A stretch of DNA of 64,000 nt from Clostridium sp. (GTDB lineage Bacteria; Bacillota; Clostridia; Lachnospirales; Lachnospiraceae), in contig JAMPFF010000001.1 in NCBI GenBank assembly GCA_023664605.1, forward strand, positions 512,782 through 576,781, written 5' to 3'. Below are positions 55,430 to 62,847 of this stretch, in pieces. The stretch's first letter is position 1. Every line of letters begins with the position of its first letter. Below the pieces are notes generated by a model. The model saw only the letters and a list, made by a program, of their open reading frames with translations, made no database searches and was not told where the DNA came from. The position numbers and the translations under genes were made by a program.

Positions 55430-57649
55430 ATGGCTATTGAAGAAATGAATGTTGAAAATTTTGGTTCTATGATAAACAATATCATTGCCGGCATCTGTTT
55501 TTTTGAGTATGAAAATAACGAATTTACGCCGATTTTTGCCAATGATGGTTTTTTCCGTATGCTTGGGTATTCCAGAGCGGTGGGGATGGGATATCTGAAA
55601 AATGTAAGAATGAGCATTATTCCGGAAGACATACCGATTTTTGAGCAGGCTATCGAAGATGTTTTAAAAGATGATGGCTCCGTTGAAGTGGAATTTCGTA
55701 CGGTAACGGCAAACGGCGGACTTAGATGGCTTCAGGTGCGGGGTAACCTCTATGCGAGGGAGGGCAGCCGCTATGTTATCGTGTGCATTATTCAGGATAT
55801 TACGGAGAAAAAGGACATAGAAGAAGAGCTGCGCCAACAGGCGGAGCGGTTACATATTCTTTCCGCGGCCGAAGGCGAGAGGATTCTGGATTATAACGCC
55901 AAGACGGACGTTTTGGTTGTCAGAACCTCCGGTGATTATGCTTCTACAGGAGAAGTTATCATCAACCGTTATATGCAGCGTGCGGATGATAATACCGTGC
56001 ATATAGACGATACCAAGAATTTTAAGGCGGTTATGGACGGACTTTTAAAGGCGCCCGGACATCAGACCGTGGAAATCAGAACCAAGCAGTTTGACAAAGA
56101 TTATACATGGTACCAGATGAATCTGACTTCGCTTCTTGGAGCGGAGGGATATGTTACCAGAATTGTTGGCAGGCTTATCAACATTCATGAAAAGAAAATA
56201 CAGGAAATCAATTTACAGCTTCGTGCGAAAAGGGATGCTTTAACAAGGCTGCATGAAAAAGAGGCGGCAGTCCAGTTGATTCAAAATCTTCTTTTGGAGG
56301 AAGATTCCGAAAATACGCTGAATGCTTTAATGATTATTGATATGGACAACTTTAAAAAAGTCAATGATTTGTTAGGAGAGGCGCAGTGTAACAGCATTCT
56401 GGTGGAAACCGGCATTTATTTAAGCGAAATTGTAAAGGGAAGCGATGTTGTAGGAAGAATTGATATAGACCAGTTTGTTATCTATTTAAGAGGTATCAAT
56501 AGTTTGTCCGATGCGGACAAATTGGCTGCCGATATTATTAACAGGGTAAATTATACATTGCCGTTTAATAAAGAGCAAATCCATGTAACGTGCAGTATCG
56601 GTACGGCGATTTTCCCTTATCACGGCGTTACTTACGAGGAACTTTACGAAAAGGCGCTCAGGGCGATTACCAGAGTCAAGGCGGGCGGAAAATGCGGTTA
56701 CCGTACCTATGACGCCGCCGCTACGATGGCGTATCATGCCATTAGAAAACATAATAATATCGCTTACGACCCGGAAAAGGGAATGGAGCTTGCCTGGAAT
56801 ATCGAAGATATGGTTATGCGGGTTTTATTTGAGGATAAGGTGTTAGAATCTGCGCTGCATTCCGTTGTGGAATTGATTACGGTACATTATAAGTTTCACA
56901 GAGGCTTTATCTGCGGAAACGAGAAGGGCAGCCTGCCGCTTTCCAAACAGGTGCAGTTTTCCGTCCACGGTTATGAAACAGGGGTGGAGAGTAAGGAACA
57001 TTATGACCTTCGCCGGGTAGTATATGAAGTATTGTATGATTCTTTTAAAAATTGCAGCGTGATTCATGAATATGATATTGTGGTAGACGAACTGCGTTAC
57101 TATTTCCAGTCGGAAGGCATCAAGAGCCTTTTGTATTACCCGATTACCTCCAAAGGGGAGTTCCAGGGAGCAATAATATTTGAAAACCACGAGGACGTAC
57201 AGCTTGAACTGGAAAATCACGTTATGGAGGAGCTGCGCTCCTTATTCAGGATTATAGAGGCGCACGTTCTACAGATTGGTCTGATGGATCGTTTACAGGA
57301 CTTTGCGACACAGATAGAGATGTTAGACAATCTGGACAGCTATGCGTATATCATCAATGTAGACACGCATGAAATCAGCTTCTTAAATAAAAAGGTGCTG
57401 ATGCAGGCTCCGGATGTAAAAATCGGCGATATCTGCTATAAGGCAATCCAACATAAGGATGCGCCGTGCGAGGACTGCATATTCAGCCGGATGAGCAGAA
57501 AAGATTCGCATGAAAGATGCACGGAGGAAATGTTCAACTATTCCCTGCGCTGCTGGTGCAGAACAAGCGCAAGCTGGATAGAGTGCAAGGAGGAGAATCC
57601 GTTAGGGCTTCTTAACTCCATTGATATATCGGAATATTTTATCGGATAA
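55430..57649 (+). CDS. PAS-GGDEF protein with degenerate GGDEF motif and cysteine-rich C-terminus
   Basis: A 739-residue signalling protein. The N-terminal PAS domain (about residues 5-130) contains FRMLGYSRAVGMGYLKN and a PAC segment. A second PAS-like region follows, then a GGDEF domain (about 285-430) whose active loop reads RIDIDQF rather than GGDEF, so cyclase activity is not expected. A GAF-like region (about 470-640) follows. The last 90 residues have clustered cysteines (CYKAIQHKDAPCEDCIFSRM, then LRCWCRTSASWIECKEE), which may bind metal or sense redox state. ATG follows TTGGAGACAAGAAT. It is likely a regulatory, non-catalytic protein. Confidence 0.88.
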   Translation: MAIEEMNVENFGSMINNIIAGICFFEYENNEFTPIFANDGFFRMLGYSRAVGMGYLKNVRMSIIPEDIPIFEQAIEDVLKDDGSVEVEFRTVTANGGLRWLQVRGNLYAREGSRYVIVCIIQDITEKKDIEEELRQQAERLHILSAAEGERILDYNAKTDVLVVRTSGDYASTGEVIINRYMQRADDNTVHIDDTKNFKAVMDGLLKAPGHQTVEIRTKQFDKDYTWYQMNLTSLLGAEGYVTRIVGRLINIHEKKIQEINLQLRAKRDALTRLHEKEAAVQLIQNLLLEEDSENTLNALMIIDMDNFKKVNDLLGEAQCNSILVETGIYLSEIVKGSDVVGRIDIDQFVIYLRGINSLSDADKLAADIINRVNYTLPFNKEQIHVTCSIGTAIFPYHGVTYEELYEKALRAITRVKAGGKCGYRTYDAAATMAYHAIRKHNNIAYDPEKGMELAWNIEDMVMRVLFEDKVLESALHSVVELITVHYKFHRGFICGNEKGSLPLSKQVQFSVHGYETGVESKEHYDLRRVVYEVLYDSFKNCSVIHEYDIVVDELRYYFQSEGIKSLLYYPITSKGEFQGAIIFENHEDVQLELENHVMEELRSLFRIIEAHVLQIGLMDRLQDFATQIEMLDNLDSYAYIINVDTHEISFLNKKVLMQAPDVKIGDICYKAIQHKDAPCEDCIFSRMSRKDSHERCTEEMFNYSLRCWCRTSASWIECKEENPLGLLNSIDISEYFIG

Positions 57650-57651
57650 AG

Positions 57652-57680
57652 TTGACGAAATCACTTTTTTCGTGTATATT
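57652..57680 (+). promoter_or_regulatory. Promoter of the ABC importer operon
   Basis: TTGACG (57652-57657), a 17-bp spacer and TATATT (57675-57680), 67 bp upstream of the substrate-binding protein start. Confidence 0.7.
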
Positions 57681-57747
57681 TGCTACGATAGCATTATGCT
57701 TTCGCGCATTAAAGCGACGAAATATATAAAAAACGAGGAGGACTATT

Positions 57748-58782
57748 ATGAAAAGAAAAGCATTAGCATTACTTACGGCGGCTGTTATGACAGTGGGGCT
57801 GCTGACAGGCTGCGGTGAAACAGGCGATACTGCGTCTACAGGAGCAGACAGCGCACAAAGTTCCGAGAGTGCAGGCGATACAAACGCTGCACCGGCAGAT
57901 GGCAAGGTTTATAAAATCGGTATCTGCCAGTTGTTGGAGCATGACGCGCTCGGCGCGGCAACACAGGGATTTGAGGACGCGCTTGTGGAGCTGCTTGGAG
58001 AGGGGAACGTTACATTTGATTATCAGAACGCACAGGGCGAGCAGGCAAACTGCGCAACCATCTGTACACAGTTTGTTGCGGATAATGTGGATTTGATTCT
58101 TGCAAACGCTACGGCATCCTTACAGGCGGCTGCCGCGGCAACCAATACGATTCCGATTCTCGGAACTTCCATTACGGATTACGCGACGGCGCTTGATATT
58201 GCAAATTGGAGCGGCACAACGGGAACGAACGTATCGGGAACATCCGATTTGGCTCCAATAGCAGAGCAGGAGAATATGTTAGTGGAACTTTTCCCGGATG
58301 CAGCAAATGTTGGTATTTTATATTGTTCCGCAGAACCGAACTCCGCATATCAGGCAAAGCTTTTTGAAAGCAGCTTGGACGAGGACGGCATTGCTTATGA
58401 GGAATATACGGTAGCCGATTCCAGTGAAATACAGGCGGTAGTGACGGGCGCAAGCCAGAACTGCGACGTTCTTTATATCCCGACGGATAACACTCTTGCC
58501 AATAATACGGAAGCGATTAACAATATCTGCTTACCGGCGGGCGTACCTGTTATTGCAGGCGAAGAGGGTATCTGCGCTGGATGCGGCGTTGCGACATTAT
58601 CCATCAGCTATTACGATATCGGATATAAAGCCGGAGAGATGGCTTACGATATTCTGGTAAATGGAGCGGATGTTGCAAGCATGGACATTGAGTTTGCGCC
58701 TCAGGTAACAAAGAAGTATAACAAAGACATCTGCGGGCAGTTAGGCGTTACTGCTCCGGCTGATTATGTAGCAATCGAATAA
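57748..58782 (+). CDS. ABC importer substrate-binding lipoprotein (TrpX/COG2984-like)
   Basis: A 344-residue lipoprotein that delivers a small ligand to the membrane permease. The signal peptide with lipobox LLTGC is at residues about 17-21 (MKRKALALLTAAVMTVGLLT). A low-complexity Ser/Ala/Thr linker follows, then the COG2984 fold with YKIGICQLLEHDALGAATQG and IPILGTSITDYATALDI. Relatives bind aromatic amino acids in some Firmicutes, but the ligand is not known here. ATG follows CGAGGAGGACTATT. It is followed by three hairpins and the permease and ATPase genes. Confidence 0.9.
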   Translation: MKRKALALLTAAVMTVGLLTGCGETGDTASTGADSAQSSESAGDTNAAPADGKVYKIGICQLLEHDALGAATQGFEDALVELLGEGNVTFDYQNAQGEQANCATICTQFVADNVDLILANATASLQAAAAATNTIPILGTSITDYATALDIANWSGTTGTNVSGTSDLAPIAEQENMLVELFPDAANVGILYCSAEPNSAYQAKLFESSLDEDGIAYEEYTVADSSEIQAVVTGASQNCDVLYIPTDNTLANNTEAINNICLPAGVPVIAGEEGICAGCGVATLSISYYDIGYKAGEMAYDILVNGADVASMDIEFAPQVTKKYNKDICGQLGVTAPADYVAIE

Positions 58783-58786
58783 AAAG

Positions 58787-58892
58787 GCGAAAAGAACATC
58801 TTAAAAGCTACGCTTCTAAAATGTTCTATGTTTCGCCTGAAAGAATCACTTTGTGATTCTTCCTGTATGCGGGGATGTAACTCTCATCCCCG
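58787..58892 (+). promoter_or_regulatory. Three hairpins between substrate-binding protein and permease genes
   Basis: GGCGAAA...TTTCGCC (58786-58837), AAGAATCAC-TTT-GTGATTCTT (58841-58861) and CGGGGATG-TAACTCT-CATCCCCG (58870-58892). None has a strong T-run. Such hairpins often stabilise the upstream binding-protein mRNA or reduce downstream expression so that the binding protein is made in excess. Confidence 0.6.
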
Positions 58893-58921
58893 TATTCTTT
58901 AAGTATTTAGGAGGGTATTTC

Positions 58922-59869
58922 ATGGTCTTATTATCACTTTCGTTATCGCCCATGTCGCTTATCAGGGCGCTGCCCGGTTCTGTTGCGCAGGGGCTTATTT
59001 GGGGAGTTATGGCATTAGGGGTTTACATAACATTCAGGCTGCTTGATTTTGCGGATTTGACAGTGGATGGTTCTCTTGCTACGGGCGGAGCGGTCGCCGT
59101 TATGCTGATTCGTATGGACGTTCATCCGGTTATCGCATTGATAGCAGCTTTTATTGCCGGTATGCTGGCTGGCTTTGTAACGGGTATGCTGCATACGGCG
59201 CTTGGTATTCCGGGTATTTTATCGAGTATTCTGACACAGATTTCACTTTATTCCATTAATTTGAACATTATGGGAAAATCCAACCAGTCGATTAACGTGG
59301 ACAATTATCCGCTGGTGGCTTCCCTTCGCTATATTACGGGAGACGCCGTTACAAAGTTTACCTTTTTCGGCGGTTTGATTCTTGGCAGTATCATTCTGGT
59401 GGTGGTTTTATACTGCTATTTTGGCACGGAACAGGGTTCCGCAATCCGTGCTACAGGGTGCAATAAAAGCATGGCAAAGGCGCAGGGCATTAATACGAAT
59501 TTCCATACCGTGTTAGCGCTTATGCTTTCTAACGGGCTTGTAGGATTGTGCGGTGGTTTATATGCCCAGTATCAGGGAGCCGCGGACGTCAATATGGGAC
59601 GCGGCGCGATTGTATACGGACTTGCCGCAGTTATTATCGGGGAGGTAGCGTTTAGTAAACTCTATACGGGGAAACGCTATACATTTGCCTATACGATGCT
59701 TGCGGTTGTCTGCGGCATGGTGATTTACTATATCGTAACGGCATTTGTCATCTGGCTGAAAATAGTGCCGTCGGAAGATTTGAAACTCTTTTCGGCGATT
59801 GTGGTCGCGATTTTCCTTTCCGTTCCTTATCTGAAAGAAAAATACGGTAAGAAAAGGAGGGCGGCATAA
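58922..59869 (+). CDS. ABC importer permease (COG4120)
   Basis: A 315-residue multi-spanning permease of the COG4120/TrpY-like group. About eight hydrophobic segments, starting GSVAQGLIWGVMALGVYITF, with the family motif DLTVDGSLATGGAVAVML and RATGCNKSMAKAQGIN in the cytoplasmic loop that contacts the ATPase. I chose ATG 58922 (TTAGGAGGGTATTTC upstream) rather than the in-frame start at 58853 in the hairpin region. Its stop overlaps the ATPase start (TAATG). Confidence 0.92.
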   Translation: MVLLSLSLSPMSLIRALPGSVAQGLIWGVMALGVYITFRLLDFADLTVDGSLATGGAVAVMLIRMDVHPVIALIAAFIAGMLAGFVTGMLHTALGIPGILSSILTQISLYSINLNIMGKSNQSINVDNYPLVASLRYITGDAVTKFTFFGGLILGSIILVVVLYCYFGTEQGSAIRATGCNKSMAKAQGINTNFHTVLALMLSNGLVGLCGGLYAQYQGAADVNMGRGAIVYGLAAVIIGEVAFSKLYTGKRYTFAYTMLAVVCGMVIYYIVTAFVIWLKIVPSEDLKLFSAIVVAIFLSVPYLKEKYGKKRRAA

Positions 59870-60672
59870 TGGCGTACGCATTGGAATTAAAAAATGTCCA
59901 TAAAACATTTAATCCGGGAACCATTAACGAAAAAGTGGCGTTAGACGGTCTGAATCTAAATTTGAACGAAGGCGACTTTGTAACGATTATCGGCGGAAAC
60001 GGCGCAGGAAAATCAACCGCGCTCAACGCGATTGCCGGCGTATGGGGAATCGACGAAGGCACTATCATTATCGGCGGACAGGACGTCACCTCTTTGCCGG
60101 AACATAAACGCGCACAATTTTTAGGACGCGTTTTTCAGGACCCGATGACGGGAACGGCGGCGACGATGTCCATCGACGAGAATATGGCGATTGCGGCAAG
60201 ACGCGGAAAGTCACGGACTTTAAAATGGGGCGTTACCAAAAGTGAAAGGGAAAAATACAAAGAGCAGTTAATGATACTGGATTTAGGGTTAGAGGACAGA
60301 CTGACGACCAAAGTAGGTCTTTTATCCGGCGGACAAAGACAGGCGGTCACCCTGTTGATGGCGTCTTTGCAAAAACCCGAACTGCTGCTTTTAGACGAGC
60401 ATACGGCGGCGCTAGACCCCAAGACGGCGGCAAAGGTGCTTGCTTTATCCGATAAAATCATAGAGGAGAATCATCTGACGGCCATGATGGTGACGCATAA
60501 TATGAAAGACGCCATTGCGCACGGCAACAGACTGATTATGATGCACGAGGGCAGAATCATTTATGATGTGAGCGGAGAAGAAAAAAAGAAATTGAAAGTT
60601 TCCGATTTATTGGCTAAATTTGAGGAAGTCAGCGGCGGCGAGTTTGCAAATGACCGAATGATTCTCTCATAA
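59869..60672 (+). CDS. ABC importer ATP-binding protein (COG1101)
   Basis: A 267-residue ATPase of the COG1101 family that powers the importer encoded upstream. Walker A is IGGNGAGKSTALNAI (about residues 40-54), the Q loop is FQDPMTGTAATMSIDENMA, the signature is LSGGQRQAVTLLMA, Walker B is LLLLDEHTAALD and the switch His is MMVTHNM. All motifs are intact. It is translationally coupled to the permease by a one-base overlap (ATG 59869). Confidence 0.94.
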   Translation: MAYALELKNVHKTFNPGTINEKVALDGLNLNLNEGDFVTIIGGNGAGKSTALNAIAGVWGIDEGTIIIGGQDVTSLPEHKRAQFLGRVFQDPMTGTAATMSIDENMAIAARRGKSRTLKWGVTKSEREKYKEQLMILDLGLEDRLTTKVGLLSGGQRQAVTLLMASLQKPELLLLDEHTAALDPKTAAKVLALSDKIIEENHLTAMMVTHNMKDAIAHGNRLIMMHEGRIIYDVSGEEKKKLKVSDLLAKFEEVSGGEFANDRMILS

Positions 60673-60800
60673 GAGTTGATTTTTTTATTCTAATGTGCGA
60701 AAATAAAAACAGCGGTTATGACAGATTATGGCAGAGCGCTAAGGGGTGCGCCGTATAGTCTGTTATCAAATATTATTACATAATCGAAAGGAGTTATCAC

Positions 60801-61493
60801 ATGATTTATTCAAAAGAAGTTGAAGAAATGTGTACTGTAGCACAGGGCGTACATCATGGCTGCGCTCCCATCCCTGAAGAAGCAAAATGGGTTCAGGCAA
60901 AAGAAGTAAAAGATATTTCCGGTTTGACGCATGGCGTAGGCTGGTGCGCTCCCCAACAGGGCGCATGTAAGCTGACCCTGAATGTAAAAGAAGGCATCAT
61001 TCAGGAAGCTCTTGTTGAAACAATCGGCTGTTCCGGTATGACACATTCGGCTGCTATGGCATCTGAGATTTTACCGGGTTTGACGGTTATGGAAGCGCTC
61101 AATACGGACCTTGTATGTGATGCGATTAATACGGCGATGAGAGAGCTGTTTTTACAGATTGTATACGGCCGTACGCAGTCCGCATTTTCAGAGGACGGAC
61201 TTCCGGTAGGCGCAGGTCTGGAAGATTTGGGAAAAGGTTTAAGAAGCCAGGTTGGTACTATGTATGGTACGTTAAAGAAAGGTCCTCGTTACCTTGAAAT
61301 GGCGGAAGGTTATGTAACAGGTATTGCACTCGATGCAAATGATGAAATCATTGGTTACAAATTCGTAAGTCTTGGTAAGATGACAGACTTCATCAAAAAA
61401 GGCGATGACCCTAACACTGCATATGAAAAAGCGTGTGGACAGTATGGCCGTGTTGATGATGCTGTTAAGATTATCGACCCCAGATGCGAATAA
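60801..61493 (+). CDS. NifU-like iron-sulfur scaffold-type protein paired with GGGtGRT protein
   Basis: A 230-residue protein annotated in this family as an iron-sulfur cluster assembly scaffold. NifU/IscU-like cysteines are seen in TIGCSGMTHSAAMASEIL (about residues 75-92), with further Cys in VGWCAPQQGACKL. It is always next to the GGGtGRT protein gene in Clostridia, and the pair is probably a functional unit whose task is not established. ATG follows GAAAGGAGTTATCAC. Codon use is that of a highly expressed gene. It stands 128 bp after the importer operon. Confidence 0.85.
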   Translation: MIYSKEVEEMCTVAQGVHHGCAPIPEEAKWVQAKEVKDISGLTHGVGWCAPQQGACKLTLNVKEGIIQEALVETIGCSGMTHSAAMASEILPGLTVMEALNTDLVCDAINTAMRELFLQIVYGRTQSAFSEDGLPVGAGLEDLGKGLRSQVGTMYGTLKKGPRYLEMAEGYVTGIALDANDEIIGYKFVSLGKMTDFIKKGDDPNTAYEKACGQYGRVDDAVKIIDPRCE

Positions 61494-61511
61494 AAAGGAG
61501 GATAAGATAAG

Positions 61512-62522
61512 ATGGCTTTATTTGAATCATATGAAAGAAGAATTGACAAAATCAATTCTGTATTAAATGGCTATGGTATTTCTTCTATTGAAGATGCTGA
61601 AAAAATTACAAAAGACGCAGGCCTTGACGTTTACGAGCAGGTAAAGAAAATTCAGCCTATCTGTTTTGAAAATGCCTGCTGGGCATACACGGTAGGCGCA
61701 GCAATTGCTATCAAAAAAGGCTGCAAGAAAGCTGCTGACGCTGCCGCAGCAATCGGCGAGGGCTTACAGGCATTCTGTATTCCCGGTTCTGTTGCAGATA
61801 CCCGTAAGGTAGGTCTTGGACACGGTAACTTAGGCAAAATGTTATTAGAGGAGGAGACGGACTGCTTCGCATTCCTTGCAGGACATGAATCTTTTGCCGC
61901 TGCCGAGGGCGCAATCGGTATCGCTGAAAAAGCGAACAAGGTCCGCCAAAAACCGCTTCGCGTTATCTTAAACGGTCTGGGCAAAGACGCTGCAAAGATT
62001 ATTTCCAGAATCAACGGATTTACCTTTGTAGAGACAGAATACGACCCTTATACCAATGAGGTAAAGGAAGTAGACAGAATCGCATACTCCGACGGACTCC
62101 GTTCTAAAGTAAACTGCTACGGCGCAAACTCCGTACCGGAAGGCGTTGCGATTATGTGGAAAGAAAACGTAGACGTTTCCATCACAGGTAACTCCACCAA
62201 TCCTACCAGATTCCAGCATCCGGTAGCAGGTACATACAAGAAAGAAAGAACAGAAGCTAACAAGAAATACTTCTCCGTTGCGTCCGGCGGCGGTACGGGA
62301 CGTACCCTTCACCCGGATAATATGGCTGCAGGTCCAGCTTCTTATGGTTTTACAGATACATTGGGACGTATGCACTCCGACGCACAGTTTGCAGGTTCTT
62401 CTTCCGTACCGGCACACGTTGAAATGATGGGTCTTATCGGTATGGGCAACAACCCGATGGTAGGCGCTACGGTAGCCGTTGCGGTTAGCATTGAGGAAGC
62501 AGCGAAGGCTGGTAAGTTCTAA
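61512..62522 (+). CDS. GGGtGRT protein
   Basis: A 336-residue protein named after its GGGTGRT motif, visible as VASGGGTGRTLHPDNMAAGP (about residues 258-277). Other conserved words are CFENACWAYTVGAAIAIKKG and GLGHGNLGKMLLEEETDCFA. Enzymatic role unknown; it partners the NifU-like protein 18 bp upstream. ATG follows AAGGAGGATAAGATAAG. The gene is intact and ends before a weak terminator. Confidence 0.92.
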   Translation: MALFESYERRIDKINSVLNGYGISSIEDAEKITKDAGLDVYEQVKKIQPICFENACWAYTVGAAIAIKKGCKKAADAAAAIGEGLQAFCIPGSVADTRKVGLGHGNLGKMLLEEETDCFAFLAGHESFAAAEGAIGIAEKANKVRQKPLRVILNGLGKDAAKIISRINGFTFVETEYDPYTNEVKEVDRIAYSDGLRSKVNCYGANSVPEGVAIMWKENVDVSITGNSTNPTRFQHPVAGTYKKERTEANKKYFSVASGGGTGRTLHPDNMAAGPASYGFTDTLGRMHSDAQFAGSSSVPAHVEMMGLIGMGNNPMVGATVAVAVSIEEAAKAGKF

Positions 62523-62558
62523 AGAAATTGCCGCAAGTTCTAAGAAAATAGCTTAAAG

Positions 62559-62600
62559 TGAGGGCTTTTCAAGTCGTGGTACGATTTGGGAAGCTCTTAT
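62559..62600 (+). terminator. Terminator after the GGGtGRT gene
   Basis: TGAGGGCTTTTCAAGTCG pairs with CGATTTGGGAAGCTCTTA using several G-U pairs, loop TGGTA, followed by TTTG. The remaining gap to 62708 is AT-rich with no gene seen. Confidence 0.6.
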
Positions 62601-62708
62601 TTGTGCATTATTTGTGAATTTTCCTTTACATCTATTTATTTTCTTGCTAAATTGTGTTACATTAAGGCAGATGGCTTTTAGACGAATGAAAGATAAGAGA
62701 GAAGGATA

Positions 62709-62744
62709 GATTGAAAAATAAACATGATAGTTTATTTTTCAATC
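62709..62744 (+). other. Perfect AT-rich hairpin before leader copy B
   Basis: GATTGAAAAATAAAC (62709-62723), loop ATGATA, GTTTATTTTTCAATC (62730-62744). No T-run. It ends 4 bp before the leader element. Confidence 0.7.
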
Positions 62745-62748
62745 GGCA

Positions 62749-62847
62749 ATTTGTGTTGGAGCGTCACAAATATGCCTTGATGGCAGACGCAAATCCTAAA
62801 TTTGCGTCGCCCCGTCGCAAAAATGCTCCGGAATGGAGAGTAAAATG
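62749..62847 (+). ncRNA. Structured leader element, copy B
   Basis: The same layout as copy A at 5353: ATTTGTG (62749-62755) with loop GGAGCG (62758-62763) and CACAAAT (62765-62771). The TGCC/GGCA hairpin and GACGCAAAT/ATTTGCGTC (62786-62794/62800-62808) follow, then GCCCCGTCGC, TGCTCC (62824-62829) and the Shine-Dalgarno GGAG (62835-62838) of the FKBP gene. Loop sequences vary (CCTAA here, TTGAG in copy A) while stems are kept, and the anti-Shine-Dalgarno changes C to T but can still pair by G-U. Confidence 0.6.

Noticed and set aside
57621-57818. 65-codon frame across the importer promoter
   Set aside because: It overlaps the promoter, the ribosome site and the lipoprotein start and has no support.
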